Below are positions 25,931 to 36,266 of a stretch of 62,456 nt of DNA, in pieces (position 1 is the first letter of the stretch; each line of letters starts with the position of its first letter). Source of the stretch: Phycisphaerae bacterium (GTDB lineage: Bacteria > Planctomycetota > Phycisphaerae > FEN-1346 > JAACEH01). Made by a program: the position numbers and the translations under genes. A model generated the notes under the pieces. That model saw only the letters and a program-made list of their open reading frames with translations, made no database searches and was not told the DNA's origin. The stretch spans positions 1 through 62,456 of the forward strand of contig JAAYDY010000109.1 of assembly GCA_012729015.1 (NCBI GenBank). Reading direction: 5' to 3'.

Positions 25931-28141
25931 ATGAGCCTGAAGTTCTTCCGTAAGCACAAGAAGTACGGGCATATCCTGCTTCTCGGCGCGCTGTTTGCCA
26001 TGGTGACGTTCGGCGCCCTGATGTACTTGCCGGACCTCATGAATCAGAGACGCATGGCAGCCCAAGCCCGCACGCCCGTCTACGACCTCCCCGCCATGGG
26101 GATGAAGGTCACCAGGGAAGAAGACCAGGACATCCGCCTCAACCTCCGCGGCATGGCGCGATTCCAGATGCAACTCGCACAGCTCTTCCAGCAACCCGAG
26201 CTGCGCAGCCTGCTTGCATCTCCGCAGATGCAGCCCCTGTTCCGCTATCAGAGCGTTCTGCCGATGCGATTCATCGAGGCTGGCGGCATCGCCGAGACCA
26301 CACTGTCCGAGGAGGCCCTCCACGAGATCTACGCCACGGCCATCCTGATGAAGGAGGCCGAGAAGGCCGGCATCCGCGTGACCGAAGAAATGGCCGAGGC
26401 CCACTATGGCGAATGGATGACCTGCGGTCTGCCTCCCCAGTACCTCAACGCGTGGTTGCACGAGGCTTTCTTCGAGCAGACCAGCCCGCCGACAAGCTTC
26501 TTCCGACAGCGAGTCCTCTCGGCGATTCGACAGGAAATGATCCTCAGCCTGTACCTGCAATCGCTCAGGCACGCCGGAAGGGCTTTCAGTGAGGACGTGG
26601 ACGACTTCTTCCGTCAGGTGGCCGAAAACGCCGAGATCGACAAGGTCTCCCTCGAATTCCGTCGCTACCTCGATGGCGTGGCCGAGCCGACCGAGGAGCA
26701 ACTTGTGGCTCACTTCGAGCAGTACAAGGACAAGCTGGCCGACGAGACCGAGAACGGTTTCGGCTGCAAGATTCCCAACCGCGTCCGGTTCGAGTACCTG
26801 AAGGTCAAGGCCGACGTCTTCCGGGCCGAGGCTGTCGTGACCGATAAGGAAATCGAGGACTACTACAACCTCAACAAAGACATGGAATTCGTCGTCACCC
26901 CCGAGGAGCCGAAGACGCCGGCGACCGCTCCCGAACCGCCGGCGACAGACGCTCCGTCGCCAGCGCCGACGGCGCCCAAGGCCGGTTCCGACAATCCCGA
27001 CGCCGCGCCGTCCGCCGGCGAGGACGAGAAGGCCAACGATGGCGGCGGCGTAGGCTTGCCCGCGACCCTGGCCCAGGCCGTCCCCGGCCAGACCGCAACA
27101 GCTACCGAGTCCGACCCTGCGGACGCTGTCGGCCAGACGCCGGCGTCTGCGCCTGTGCCGGCGGTGCCTTCGCCCGCTCCGGCGACCGACGCCCAGACCC
27201 CCGCGACGCCGGCCAAGACCTACAGACCCTTGGCTGAGGTCCGCGAGGAAATCAGAACGCGCCTTCAGAATCAGAAGGGGGCCGATGCCGCCAGGGCACG
27301 GGCCGAGGAGATTCTCAGCCAACTGCTTCAGCGGCCCATGCTCGGCCTGGAGAACCTCGCCGACGACAAGTACGTCGTTCACTACCCGGCCGGCGATTTC
27401 CTGGCCCAGGATCAGATTCGCCAGGTGACCACCGGCATCGGCACCGCCGCCAAGATGCCCTCCGGCAAGCAGTGGCAACGTCCCATCTTCTTCGGCGACC
27501 TGGTCTTCAGCATCGATCCGTTCGATCCCAAGCCGCAGATCTTCCTCGGCCGCCCCGATGGCGTCCTGATCGACGGCACCAAGAACGCCTATCTCTTCGT
27601 CGTTCGGGAGATTCAGCCGGCCCATGTTCCGGCCTCTCTCAATGACGTGCGCGATGTCGTCGTCCGCAACGTGAAGAAAGAGGCCGCCTTCAAGCTGGCC
27701 GAGACCGAAGCGGCCGAGATTCTTGCCGCGGCACAGCAGAAGGGCCTCGAAGCCGCCGTTGCCGAGAAAGGCCTGAAGCTCGATCCGCCGCCCTATGGCG
27801 GCGACCGCCACCGCGTGCGCCGGCCCTCGCCGCGGTACGACGATCCACAGGGCAAGGCCGTCTTCAAGGTCGTCGATGCCGGCCAGAGCCTGGGCACCGT
27901 CGGCGATCCGCAGCTCGACCGCGTCACGGTCTTCCAGGTCAAGGACGTGACCAGAATCCAGCAGAGCGAATACGTCGAGCGGCTGCCGATGTTCACCGTC
28001 GGCACCATCCAGCAGCAACGACAGAAAGCCCTGGCCGCCCTGGTGGACCCCGAGCGGCTGATGGCCCGGAGCGGCTTCGTGACGCTGGAGCCCGAGGGCG
28101 AAGAAGACGCCCAGCAGCCGTCCGGCGACGCGCAGCAGTAA
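25931..28141 (+). CDS. PpiD/SurA-like membrane-anchored protein
   Basis: The 736-aa protein has one N-terminal membrane helix (about residues 13-35) and then a SurA_N/PpiD-like helical chaperone region. A long Pro/Ala-rich linker (about residues 325-435) and a C-terminal region follow. I see no clear parvulin active-site motif, so isomerase activity is doubtful. The protein probably holds or folds exported proteins on the outer face of the membrane. AAGGAG at 25919-25924 sets the ATG. Confidence 0.65.
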   Translation: MSLKFFRKHKKYGHILLLGALFAMVTFGALMYLPDLMNQRRMAAQARTPVYDLPAMGMKVTREEDQDIRLNLRGMARFQMQLAQLFQQPELRSLLASPQMQPLFRYQSVLPMRFIEAGGIAETTLSEEALHEIYATAILMKEAEKAGIRVTEEMAEAHYGEWMTCGLPPQYLNAWLHEAFFEQTSPPTSFFRQRVLSAIRQEMILSLYLQSLRHAGRAFSEDVDDFFRQVAENAEIDKVSLEFRRYLDGVAEPTEEQLVAHFEQYKDKLADETENGFGCKIPNRVRFEYLKVKADVFRAEAVVTDKEIEDYYNLNKDMEFVVTPEEPKTPATAPEPPATDAPSPAPTAPKAGSDNPDAAPSAGEDEKANDGGGVGLPATLAQAVPGQTATATESDPADAVGQTPASAPVPAVPSPAPATDAQTPATPAKTYRPLAEVREEIRTRLQNQKGADAARARAEEILSQLLQRPMLGLENLADDKYVVHYPAGDFLAQDQIRQVTTGIGTAAKMPSGKQWQRPIFFGDLVFSIDPFDPKPQIFLGRPDGVLIDGTKNAYLFVVREIQPAHVPASLNDVRDVVVRNVKKEAAFKLAETEAAEILAAAQQKGLEAAVAEKGLKLDPPPYGGDRHRVRRPSPRYDDPQGKAVFKVVDAGQSLGTVGDPQLDRVTVFQVKDVTRIQQSEYVERLPMFTVGTIQQQRQKALAALVDPERLMARSGFVTLEPEGEEDAQQPSGDAQQ

Positions 28142-28165
28142 GAGCTTATTCCGTTGCGGGAGGTG

Positions 28166-28263
28166 GGGGCATTCACGTTCGGGGGCGGTGCCTTGGCATG
28201 GGCATCTTGCCCATGAGTCGCAGGGGCATCCTGCCCCTGCTTTCCCCGAAACGTTAGTGCACC
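28166..28263. repeat. Dispersed palindromic repeat, copy 2
   Basis: Two hairpins (CATGGGC/GCCCATG and GCAGGGGC/GCCCCTGC) are followed by CCCCGAAACGTTAGTGCACC, nearly the same as copy 1. The first stem differs from copy 1 by paired changes (C to T with G to A) that keep the pairing. It lies just after the PpiD-like gene and before the tRNA promoter. Confidence 0.75.
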
Positions 28264-28280
28264 GGCGGGATGCCACTCCC

Positions 28281-28308
28281 TTGACATTCCGCAATTGTCG
28301 GCTATTAT
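28281..28308 (+). promoter_or_regulatory. tRNA-Phe promoter
   Basis: A perfect TTGACA (28281-28286) and TATTAT (28303-28308) are 16 bp apart. Transcription would begin near 28315, about 40 nt before the tRNA. Confidence 0.7.
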
Positions 28309-28353
28309 AAGGCTTTGCCCGGGGCGGCTCGCGTCGTTCCGGCGACATCCCAA

Positions 28354-28429
<76 letters not shown>

Positions 28430-28436
28430 ATATAAG

Positions 28437-28471
28437 CGGCCGCAAGCTAATCACTTGCGGCCGATTCTCTT
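28437..28471 (+). terminator. tRNA-Phe terminator
   Basis: CGGCCGCAAG (28437-28446) and CTTGCGGCCG (28454-28463) form a perfect 10-bp stem with a 7-nt loop, followed by ATTCTCTTT. Confidence 0.75.
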
Positions 28472-28587
28472 TATGGGGATCGGCCAGCGGCCAGGGAAGA
28501 ATATGGCACTGCGTATAACCGTGCCGCCGCAAGAGATGCCGGAACGATCCCGTGCCGCGCAAGCACACTGCCGCCGGGCAGGCTCGG

Positions 28588-31404
28588 TCAGAACGCGCTG
28601 ATGCCGTCCTGAAGCAGATCCAGGGGGCGCTTGCGACCGGCGCTCGTCGCAGGCCACACCGCCGCCAGCGCCGCGAACGTCAGAAGCACCAGCCACCCCA
28701 CGGCGATGCCCGCCCAGGGCACCACCAGCGACGTCTTCATGCCCCCGAAGAAACTCATCTGCGACGCTACGCCCATCCCGCACCAGCCGGCCACCAGCCC
28801 GAACAGCAGGCTCAGCAGGCACGCCACCGCGCCCACCAGCAGGCTCTCGGCGACAATCAGCCGCACGACCGTCCACCGGGTGAACCCGATGGCCCGCAGG
28901 ACGCCCAGTTCCCAGTACCTCGACCGGACCGAGGCCAGGATCAGGTTCAACAGGCCCAGGCACGCGATCAGCACCACCACCAGTGGCAGCACGCTGGCCG
29001 CCCAGATCCATCGTCCCGCGGCCCCGAGCACCATCTGCCGCGTCCGCTCGGCCGTGCTGACACGCACCGCCGGCCCCTCGTCCTCCGCTCCCGTGGCCCC
29101 GGGACGGCCCGCCGCAACGATGTCGTTCGCCTGGTGTTGAAGAGCCTGCTGGTTGATCGGGCCCTTCGACCCGCGCAACCACACGTGGGACGCGTTCCTC
29201 AGGTCGAAGTCGTCCGCCACCGTCGCATAGTCGGCGAACACCAGCGCAGCCGTGCGATGCGTCCGAACGCGAAGCCCAGACATCTTAGAGACCCAGTGCC
29301 ACCCGGGCAGGCGAATCGCACCGACAATCGTATAGGTGCGCGGCTCCAGGGCATTCTCCGGCGGCACTACCGTGAAGCTGTCGCCCAGGGCAAGGCCCGT
29401 CTCTCGCAGGAAATGGTCCGGCACCACGCAGCCGCGGACGCCGACCATGCGCGGGATGGCCGTCTCGGGCGACCCCGCCACCCACTCCAGATCCATCAGC
29501 GGCGACGCGCCGCCCAGGGCTCGCTGCGGATCGAGCCCGATCATGGTCACGTTGTCCTGCCGGATGATCGACGCCCGCCGCGCGCTGCCGGTCAGGTCTT
29601 CCTTCAGCCGGGGCTGCTCCACTACCGCGGGAAGACAACACTCGCCGTCCACGCCGTCCAGCCGCGCGATGGCGGCCGTCTGGTCCGCCGTGGCGCCTCC
29701 GGGACCGAATGCGATAATCGCGTCGGGCGCCCACGGTCCGGGCACGAAGGCGCTCAGCATCGTGAAGCCCCACGTCTGGATGGCCAGGAACAGGCCCAGG
29801 CCGATGGTCAGAGCTATCGCCGAGCCCACGCTTCGCCACAGGTGCGCACTGAGTTGCTGCCGCAGCAGGCCGGGGCTCAGACCAAGCACCCGGGCCAGCA
29901 GCGGACTGCCGATCCGATCCACCAGCACCACCATTGGCGGCGCCAGCAGGAGCACCCCGGCGGCCAGGCAGACAAATCCGACGGCCATGGCCGGAATTGC
30001 CGCGTGCCCCTTGAAACCGGGCACCAGCACGAAAACCAGCACCGGACCGACCGCGACCAGGGCGACACCGACAACCACCTGCCACACCGATGCCCGGCGA
30101 GCGGCGCCCCCTGCGCGCATCCCCGGGGCGACCACGTCCAGCGGCCGCACGCGCGTCGCCCGGAGGGCCGGCACAATCGACGCCAGCAGTGCGCCGCCAA
30201 ACGACGAGACCGCCGCCAGCGACACGCTCATCGCGCCGAGCGTCGGGCTGTGGCGGAACACATCGTCGCCCACGGAGCCGGTGAGACGCAAGGCCACGAC
30301 GGCCAGCGCCAGGCCGCCCACAAAGCCGAGCGACGCCAGGGCCGCTCCCTCGATCACAATCACCATGGCCACCTGCCGCCGCGTCAGGGCCACCGCACGC
30401 AGCAGCGCGAACTGGCGAATCCGCTCGGTCACGCCCATGTTCAGCGTATTGAAGACCATCAAGAACGCCAGCAGCATGCTGATGCCCGTGGCGCCGTAGG
30501 CCTGCAACGCCATGTTGCGCGCCGCCTCCGCCTCGTCCAGCGTTTCTTCGAGGTCCATATCCTCCTGGAACTGCTGAGGATTGTTCCCCTCGGCCAGCCG
30601 GGGGCCCCAGCCATAGCGGAACGCATGCACGTCCACCGTCGGCGCCAGGCTCACGCCGACGAACGTGATGCGCCGCGGGCACTTGTGGATCCGCTCGGCG
30701 TCCTGCATTGACACGTAGGCCCCGGCAATGCTCGGACTGGGCAACGTCACGCTGCCGACGCGCGAACCCGTGATGGTCTGCGGCGGGTTATCGACGATGC
30801 CGATGACCCGCGCCGTCGGGGCGTCATCGGCACGCCCGACCAGAAACGTGTTCCCCAGGTCCAGGCCCAGCCGCCGCGCGACCTCGTCGCTCAGGCAGGC
30901 CGCAATTGCATCGCCGTCGGAGGCCGCCTGCGCGTCGAGCCACGAGCCGCGAAGCATCTCGAACGGCGCCGCCGGGGCATCGGTTCCCAGCAGCATCACC
31001 TCGTTCGTCGGACGCGGGCCGGCGTCCCCCTCGGCCATGGCGCTGGGATCCTCGACGGACGCATTCGGATCGGGCGTACGCGACGCCCCCACCGGCCGCA
31101 CCGTCACGCGCTCGGCCCACATCGGGTCCGCCGCCGTCACCGCGGGATCCTCGCGCAAGGCGTCCACCACCGACGGCGGCACTTCGCGGTCCAGTGCGCG
31201 GCTGATCGGATCCACCGAGAGGATGTATCGCCCCAGGGCTCGCTGGGCGAACTTGTCGTAGCTCTTCAGTAACGCCTCGTAGCCGCCGACAATCCACACC
31301 ACGACGCACGTGGCCGCCACGATGGCCAGCACCGAGAGAACGCACCGCACCAGCCGCGCGCGAAGAAACGCCAGCGCCAGTCGAACCGGCAGAAACCCGC
31401 TCAT
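28588..31404 (-). CDS. ABC transporter permease, FtsX/MacB type (second pair)
   Basis: The 938-aa protein has an N-terminal helix, a large periplasmic region (about residues 45-290), and groups of membrane helices around residues 295-420, 450-590 and 790-930. This is the doubled FtsX-domain layout of macrolide/lipoprotein-type exporters. The FtsX-like phrase NTLNMGVTERIRQFALLRAVALTR is clear and recurs near the C-terminus as SVRSRYWELGVLRAIGFTR. The ATG overlaps the stop of the ATPase gene (ATGA). The cargo is unknown. Confidence 0.85.
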   Translation of the reverse strand: MSGFLPVRLALAFLRARLVRCVLSVLAIVAATCVVVWIVGGYEALLKSYDKFAQRALGRYILSVDPISRALDREVPPSVVDALREDPAVTAADPMWAERVTVRPVGASRTPDPNASVEDPSAMAEGDAGPRPTNEVMLLGTDAPAAPFEMLRGSWLDAQAASDGDAIAACLSDEVARRLGLDLGNTFLVGRADDAPTARVIGIVDNPPQTITGSRVGSVTLPSPSIAGAYVSMQDAERIHKCPRRITFVGVSLAPTVDVHAFRYGWGPRLAEGNNPQQFQEDMDLEETLDEAEAARNMALQAYGATGISMLLAFLMVFNTLNMGVTERIRQFALLRAVALTRRQVAMVIVIEGAALASLGFVGGLALAVVALRLTGSVGDDVFRHSPTLGAMSVSLAAVSSFGGALLASIVPALRATRVRPLDVVAPGMRAGGAARRASVWQVVVGVALVAVGPVLVFVLVPGFKGHAAIPAMAVGFVCLAAGVLLLAPPMVVLVDRIGSPLLARVLGLSPGLLRQQLSAHLWRSVGSAIALTIGLGLFLAIQTWGFTMLSAFVPGPWAPDAIIAFGPGGATADQTAAIARLDGVDGECCLPAVVEQPRLKEDLTGSARRASIIRQDNVTMIGLDPQRALGGASPLMDLEWVAGSPETAIPRMVGVRGCVVPDHFLRETGLALGDSFTVVPPENALEPRTYTIVGAIRLPGWHWVSKMSGLRVRTHRTAALVFADYATVADDFDLRNASHVWLRGSKGPINQQALQHQANDIVAAGRPGATGAEDEGPAVRVSTAERTRQMVLGAAGRWIWAASVLPLVVVLIACLGLLNLILASVRSRYWELGVLRAIGFTRWTVVRLIVAESLLVGAVACLLSLLFGLVAGWCGMGVASQMSFFGGMKTSLVVPWAGIAVGWLVLLTFAALAAVWPATSAGRKRPLDLLQDGISAF

Positions 31405-32156
31405 GGGCGCCCTCCAGCGACCCGGGCCGCCTGCGACGATTCCCGGTACCGGTGGGCCAGGGCCAGCGAGTCGTCGCAGTCCTTCGTGGAAAAAGCGTCC
31501 ACCACCTTCCCGTCCCGCAGAGTGACCACGCGATCCGCCCACATCGCCACGCTCGCCTCGTGCGTGACCATGACAATCGTGCGGCCCTGGCCGTCGCACA
31601 GCGTCCGTAGCGTCCGGCACAGCTCCTGCCCGGCCACCGAGTCCAGGCTTCCAGTCGGCTCGTCCAGCAGCAGAATCGCCGGATCGCCGATCAGGGCCCG
31701 CGCAATGGCCGTACGCTGCTGCTCGCCTCCGGACAGGGCGTGCGGCTTGTGCGAGCGACGGTCGGCCATCCCCAACTGCGTCAGCAGGGCATCCACGCGG
31801 GCGTCCAGCCCGTCGGCGCTCATGGCCGGCAGACGCACGTTCTCCTCCGCGCTCAGCACGGGAATGAGGTTAAATGCCTGGAACACAATCCCGATGCGAC
31901 GACGACGGAACCCCGTCAGGGCGGCATCCCCCAGTGCGGCCAGGTCCTGCCCCTCGACCAGGATCCGGCCGCCATCCACGTCTGTCAGGCCGGCCATCGC
32001 GTGCAGCAGCGTGCTCTTGCCCGAACCCGAAGCCCCCATGACGGCCACGAACTCGCCCGAGGCCACCTCGAAATCAACGCCGTCCAGCGCCGCGATCGTG
32101 CGGTCCCCCTGGCGGAAACACTTCCTGACGCCCTCAACCTTCAGCGGACATGCCAT
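31401..32156 (-). CDS. ABC transporter ATPase, LolD/MacB type (second pair)
   Basis: The 251-aa ATPase has GASGSGKST (Walker A), a Q-loop in VFQAFNLIP, the signature ALSGGEQQR, ILLLDEPTG (Walker B) and the switch histidine in VTHE. It powers the permease that follows with an ATGA overlap. It starts 30 nt after the first permease of the block. Confidence 0.92.
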   Translation of the reverse strand: MACPLKVEGVRKCFRQGDRTIAALDGVDFEVASGEFVAVMGASGSGKSTLLHAMAGLTDVDGGRILVEGQDLAALGDAALTGFRRRRIGIVFQAFNLIPVLSAEENVRLPAMSADGLDARVDALLTQLGMADRRSHKPHALSGGEQQRTAIARALIGDPAILLLDEPTGSLDSVAGQELCRTLRTLCDGQGRTIVMVTHEASVAMWADRVVTLRDGKVVDAFSTKDCDDSLALAHRYRESSQAARVAGGRP

Positions 32157-32186
32157 GAATCGGTCTCTCCCTATACGCCGGCCCCG

Positions 32187-34976
32187 TTACGCGGCAAGCC
32201 GACCTCCCTGAATGTACTTCAGCGGCTCGCGCGTCGCGGCCTGGATGGCCGGAATCGCCGCCGCAAGCAGGCACAGGCCGAATGCCAGCAGCAGCCCGAG
32301 GGCCAGCGACCACGGCAACACCAGCGGCGGCGTGTGGCCCCCGAAGAAGAAGAACAGCGTACACAGCCGCGTCCCGCACCACGCCAGAGCGATCCCGGCC
32401 GTCAGGCTCAGCACGCAGGCCGCGCCGCAAATCAGGACCGACTCGCCCAGGATCAGACGCAGCAACTGCCCCCCGGTCAGCCCGACGCCGCGCAGCACGC
32501 CGAACTGCCAGAACCGGCTCCGCACCGATGCCACAATGGCGTTGAACACGGCCAGCGACGAGATGACCAGCGTGATCAGCGGCAACCACGTCAGCGACCA
32601 GATCACGTCATTGGCCCGTCGCATGAGCATCGTGAGCACCTCTTCGCGATCCGTCACCTTGATGTACTGGCTCCCGACGGCGGCGCTGCCCACTTCCGGC
32701 ACGTCCGCCTGGACGCCGGCATGCCGCCGGGCCAGCGGTTCCAACTCCTTCTGAATCTGCCCGGCCGTCACGCCGCTCTCGACGTTGGCCCAGAAGTAGC
32801 CAACGCGGTCCAGCGCATAGTCCGTCCGCGCCTGTTCGTAGTCCACGAAGATCATCGCCAGGGCACGCCCGGCCCGCCGCCGCGTCTCCGAGAACTTCGT
32901 CAGCCAGTTCCAGCCCGGCACCGACGCCACGCCCACTATCCGGTAGCTGACCTGTCGCCCCGGCACGTTCGGCACGTCCAGGCTGAAGCTGTCGCCCAGG
33001 CCCAGGCCGGTCTGCGTGCAGAAATGGTCGGGCACCACGCATCCTCGCCCCGACGCCATCTCGCGGGCGGCCGCCTCGGGCCTTCCCGCGACGAAGTCCA
33101 GATCAAACAGCGGCCGATCCCCGCCGAAGGCCCGCCCAGGGTCCACGCCCATCACCATCAGATGCTGCTGCTGTGCGTCGATGTGCGCAAACGGCGGCGA
33201 GGCCAGCATCTCGGCCGTTAGCCGCGGCTGTTCGACGGCCACGGGCAGGCACTCTCCGGCCTTGATGCCCCGCGCGGCCTGCACGTCGGCCACCGCGCTG
33301 TCGGGCAGCCCCGCCGGCAGCACGGCCACCAGCATCCGCGGCAGCCCTTCGGTCGGCGTGAACGGCACAAGCATCGAGTAGCCCCAGACCACACTTGTGA
33401 TGAACAGCGTCAGGCCGATCGACAGGGCAATCGTGGTGCCGGTGGTTCGCCAGAGATTGCCCGAAAGCTGCCCGCGCAGAAACCGCCGGTCGAGCCGCAG
33501 ACCCCACGCCACCAGCGGCCCGAAGAGCCTCTCGGCCGCCACGACCGCCGCCGGCGCGATCAGAACGAAACCGACGATCATGGCCACGCTTCCGACCAGC
33601 GGCGCGGCGAACCCTCGCGGCCCCAGGCCCCACAAGTGAGCCAGCCCCGACCGCACAGCCTCGCTGTAACGAGCCAGGACGATGATGACCGGGTTCACGG
33701 CAATCAGCATAAGCCCGAGCAGCACCATGGCGACGGGAAACCTCCCGTGACGCCGCTCTGTCTGGCCGCCAAGGATATCCACGGGGCTGATCCGGCACGC
33801 CTGCCACGCCGGAAGCACCGCCGCGGCCAGTGCCCCGACGACTGCCGCCAGCAGCGAAACCCGCACGATCTGCTCGCCCAGTGGAGCCGGCGAGAACATG
33901 CTCGACCGGAACGCCGCAACGCTGCCGCCGAGAGCGTGCCCCACCACGAGGAATCCCTTGATCAGCACCAGCCCGACCGCCCACCCGCCGACGGCCAGCA
34001 GCAGGGCCTCCACAACCACCATCGCGATGAGCTGGCTGCGCGACAGGGCCAGGGCCCGCAGAATGGCGAACTGGCGTATCCGTTCGCGCACGTTCGCGCT
34101 GAGGGTGACGAAGATGATGAACATCGCTGCCAGACACGCCAGGATCGTGCCGTTGGCGAGGAGCATCTGCTGCATGGTTCCGGGCGGCGCGCCCATGGGA
34201 TCGTCGTCCGTGACCTTCAGCAACCGCATCGTCGCCTCGGGCGTCGCCTGGGCGAGCCGGCCTTGCCACGCGGCGGCAAACTCCGCCGACGCCTCCGGAT
34301 CGTTCAGCACGATGCACAGCATACTCGGGCGGTCGCTGTATCCATTGAGCTTCGCGGCCGTGGCCCCCGAGACGAACAGGTCACCCAGGTGGGCCGCAGG
34401 CATCATCCGCACGCCCTGTACCGGCGGGGGCGCTCCGGGGACGACGCCGACCACTGTCAACGTCAGTTCACTGCCCATGCCGGCCACGACCACCGTGTCG
34501 CCGAGGCTGAGGTGGTACTTGCGCCTGAACTGCTCGCCGACGACCGCTTCGTTCTCACCACGGCCGAGCCAGCGCCCCTCGACAAGCGGCTGCGGCGGTT
34601 GGGCGGCTGCTGTCCCGACCACCGTCGTCCCGCCGAACGGCCCGCGCTGCTGTACCTCCTGCGGGCGAATCAGCCTCACACGCGACTTCACCGCCGCGTC
34701 CGTCTCGGCCACGGCCTTATCCTGGCCGACCGCCTCGACCACAGCCGTATCGAGCCGCGCGCCGCGGAAGTCCTTGGGCACAATCACGGCGTCGAAGCGC
34801 CCCTGTTGCTGCTCAGCGGCCGACCGCACCTGGGCCCGGACCACATCGAACCCGCGCAGATTCCACGCCACCAGGCTCACCGAGATGCCGATGCCCAGCA
34901 GCGTGACCAAGGTGCGAAACCGTCGCTGAAGGTTCGGGCCGATCACCAGACGCAGCAAGACAAGGAGCCTGATCAT
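32187..34976 (-). CDS. ABC transporter permease, FtsX/MacB type (first pair)
   Basis: The 929-aa protein is built like the second permease: helix near the N-terminus, long extracytoplasmic domain, FtsX core with NVRERIRQFAILRALALSR, and a second FtsX unit ending with SVRSRFWQFGVLRGVGLTG. The two permeases are diverged copies. Its ATG overlaps the stop of the ATPase before it. Confidence 0.85.
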   Translation of the reverse strand: MIRLLVLLRLVIGPNLQRRFRTLVTLLGIGISVSLVAWNLRGFDVVRAQVRSAAEQQQGRFDAVIVPKDFRGARLDTAVVEAVGQDKAVAETDAAVKSRVRLIRPQEVQQRGPFGGTTVVGTAAAQPPQPLVEGRWLGRGENEAVVGEQFRRKYHLSLGDTVVVAGMGSELTLTVVGVVPGAPPPVQGVRMMPAAHLGDLFVSGATAAKLNGYSDRPSMLCIVLNDPEASAEFAAAWQGRLAQATPEATMRLLKVTDDDPMGAPPGTMQQMLLANGTILACLAAMFIIFVTLSANVRERIRQFAILRALALSRSQLIAMVVVEALLLAVGGWAVGLVLIKGFLVVGHALGGSVAAFRSSMFSPAPLGEQIVRVSLLAAVVGALAAAVLPAWQACRISPVDILGGQTERRHGRFPVAMVLLGLMLIAVNPVIIVLARYSEAVRSGLAHLWGLGPRGFAAPLVGSVAMIVGFVLIAPAAVVAAERLFGPLVAWGLRLDRRFLRGQLSGNLWRTTGTTIALSIGLTLFITSVVWGYSMLVPFTPTEGLPRMLVAVLPAGLPDSAVADVQAARGIKAGECLPVAVEQPRLTAEMLASPPFAHIDAQQQHLMVMGVDPGRAFGGDRPLFDLDFVAGRPEAAAREMASGRGCVVPDHFCTQTGLGLGDSFSLDVPNVPGRQVSYRIVGVASVPGWNWLTKFSETRRRAGRALAMIFVDYEQARTDYALDRVGYFWANVESGVTAGQIQKELEPLARRHAGVQADVPEVGSAAVGSQYIKVTDREEVLTMLMRRANDVIWSLTWLPLITLVISSLAVFNAIVASVRSRFWQFGVLRGVGLTGGQLLRLILGESVLICGAACVLSLTAGIALAWCGTRLCTLFFFFGGHTPPLVLPWSLALGLLLAFGLCLLAAAIPAIQAATREPLKYIQGGRLAA

Positions 34977-35752
34977 CCGCGAACCTCCTGCGGGGCGGAC
35001 TCTGTGAGCTCAATGTAATGTTGCGTGAGCTCCTGGACCGTTCCGTAGTCCGCCCTGTGGGTCTCGCTGATCAGACGTCCGTCCTTCAGGATGAGGATTC
35101 TTTCGGCAGCGAACGCCACGACCGGGTTGTGCGTCACCATGAGCACCGTCGTGCCGTGCTCCAGGCAGAGCCTGTGGAAACTCTCGCACAGCCTGCGTCC
35201 GTTGGCCGAGTCGAGGCTGCCGGTCGGCTCGTCGGCCAGGACCAGCGACGGTCGCGTGACCAGCGCGCGGCCGATAGCCACACGCTGCTGTTCGCCGCCG
35301 CTCATGGCGTCCGGCCGCCGCGCGCACACATCCTTCAGCCCAAGTTCCTTCACCAGGCGGGCCACGTCGCCGTTGTCGTCCGGCCGACCGCCCAGGAGCA
35401 TCGGCAAGGCGATGTTCTCCTCGCCCGTCAGGGTGGGAATCAGATTGAAGGCCTGGAACACCAGGCCGATGTTTCTGCGGCGGAACACCGTCCGCTCGCG
35501 GTCGCTCAGGGCGTGCAGATCGGTCCCCGCGATGCGGATCGTCCCGGCGTCCGGCCGAGTCAGACCGGCCGCCAGGTGGAGCAGGGTGCTCTTGCCCGAG
35601 CCGCTCGCACCCATGACCGCCGCAAAATCCCCACGCGTGAGCGACAGTGTCACGCCGCTGACCGCCTCCACCACGCCATGACCATAGCGGAACCGCTTGG
35701 TCAGGTTCTCGATCTGCACGACGGGAGACCACGCTGATGGAACGCTCTTCAT
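34973..35752 (-). CDS. ABC transporter ATPase, LolD/MacB type (first pair)
   Basis: The 259-aa ATPase has GASGSGKST, VFQAFNLIP, AMSGGEQQR, VLADEPTGS and VTHNP. ATG at 35752 (MKSVPSAW) is used. Longer starts at 35800 and 35806 lie at or above the likely transcription start and lack a Shine-Dalgarno. It is the first of four genes in an ATPase-permease-ATPase-permease operon. Confidence 0.9.
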   Translation of the reverse strand: MKSVPSAWSPVVQIENLTKRFRYGHGVVEAVSGVTLSLTRGDFAAVMGASGSGKSTLLHLAAGLTRPDAGTIRIAGTDLHALSDRERTVFRRRNIGLVFQAFNLIPTLTGEENIALPMLLGGRPDDNGDVARLVKELGLKDVCARRPDAMSGGEQQRVAIGRALVTRPSLVLADEPTGSLDSANGRRLCESFHRLCLEHGTTVLMVTHNPVVAFAAERILILKDGRLISETHRADYGTVQELTQHYIELTESAPQEVRG

Positions 35753-35805
35753 GGGTACGACCTCACTCTCGGAACTGGGAAGACTGCCCAAGCGGCTCAT
35801 GTGCA

Positions 35806-35833
35806 AGTATCATGCCGCGCTGTGGTTACGCAA
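35806..35833 (-). promoter_or_regulatory. Possible promoter of the ABC operon
   Basis: On the minus strand TTGCGT (35833-35828) and GATACT (35811-35806) are 16 bp apart, placing the start near 35799. Confidence 0.35.
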
Positions 35834-36266
35834 GGGCGGCGGCTACGGTGAAGGGGCTGAACATGGCTCGGTCGGTCCGAGGGTGGACGCAGCCCAGGAC
35901 TCTCGGTGTGGGAGGGAAGGCCGGCGTGTTCAAGGAATCCTTACTTGAAGCACGGCGTCACAGGATCGTGCTCATAACCGACGTAGAGTCATTCGGTTAG
36001 ATTCCTTCTCAACTCCGACCACGGCACGGGGGCGGTCCCTTCGTCTTGATATGATGTCTATTGTCTCAACTGCAGGTACACCCGGCCGTGTCGGCCTGCG
36101 GCGGTTTGGCCCGATTGGGCTCGTCTTCCGGAGGAGGCCCTGGAACAAAAGCACGGCTCGCCTCCACGCCGGATTGCACATCTGGTGTGCATGCCTGTTC
36201 AGGAATCGTTCGGCGTCGGTCCTGGCGTCCGAGGGTGTCCAGTGTTCTCATCTCGGGACGCGGCCT
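35834..36266. other. Intergenic stretch without a recognisable gene
   Basis: Short open frames exist on both strands but they overlap, have arginine-rich compositions and lack Shine-Dalgarno sequences. No repeat, RNA or clear terminator was seen. Confidence 0.5.

Noticed and set aside
28552..30711. Plus-strand frame of 719 codons opposite the ABC permease
   Set aside because: It is a shadow frame with composition unlike a protein; the permease on the other strand has clear FtsX motifs.
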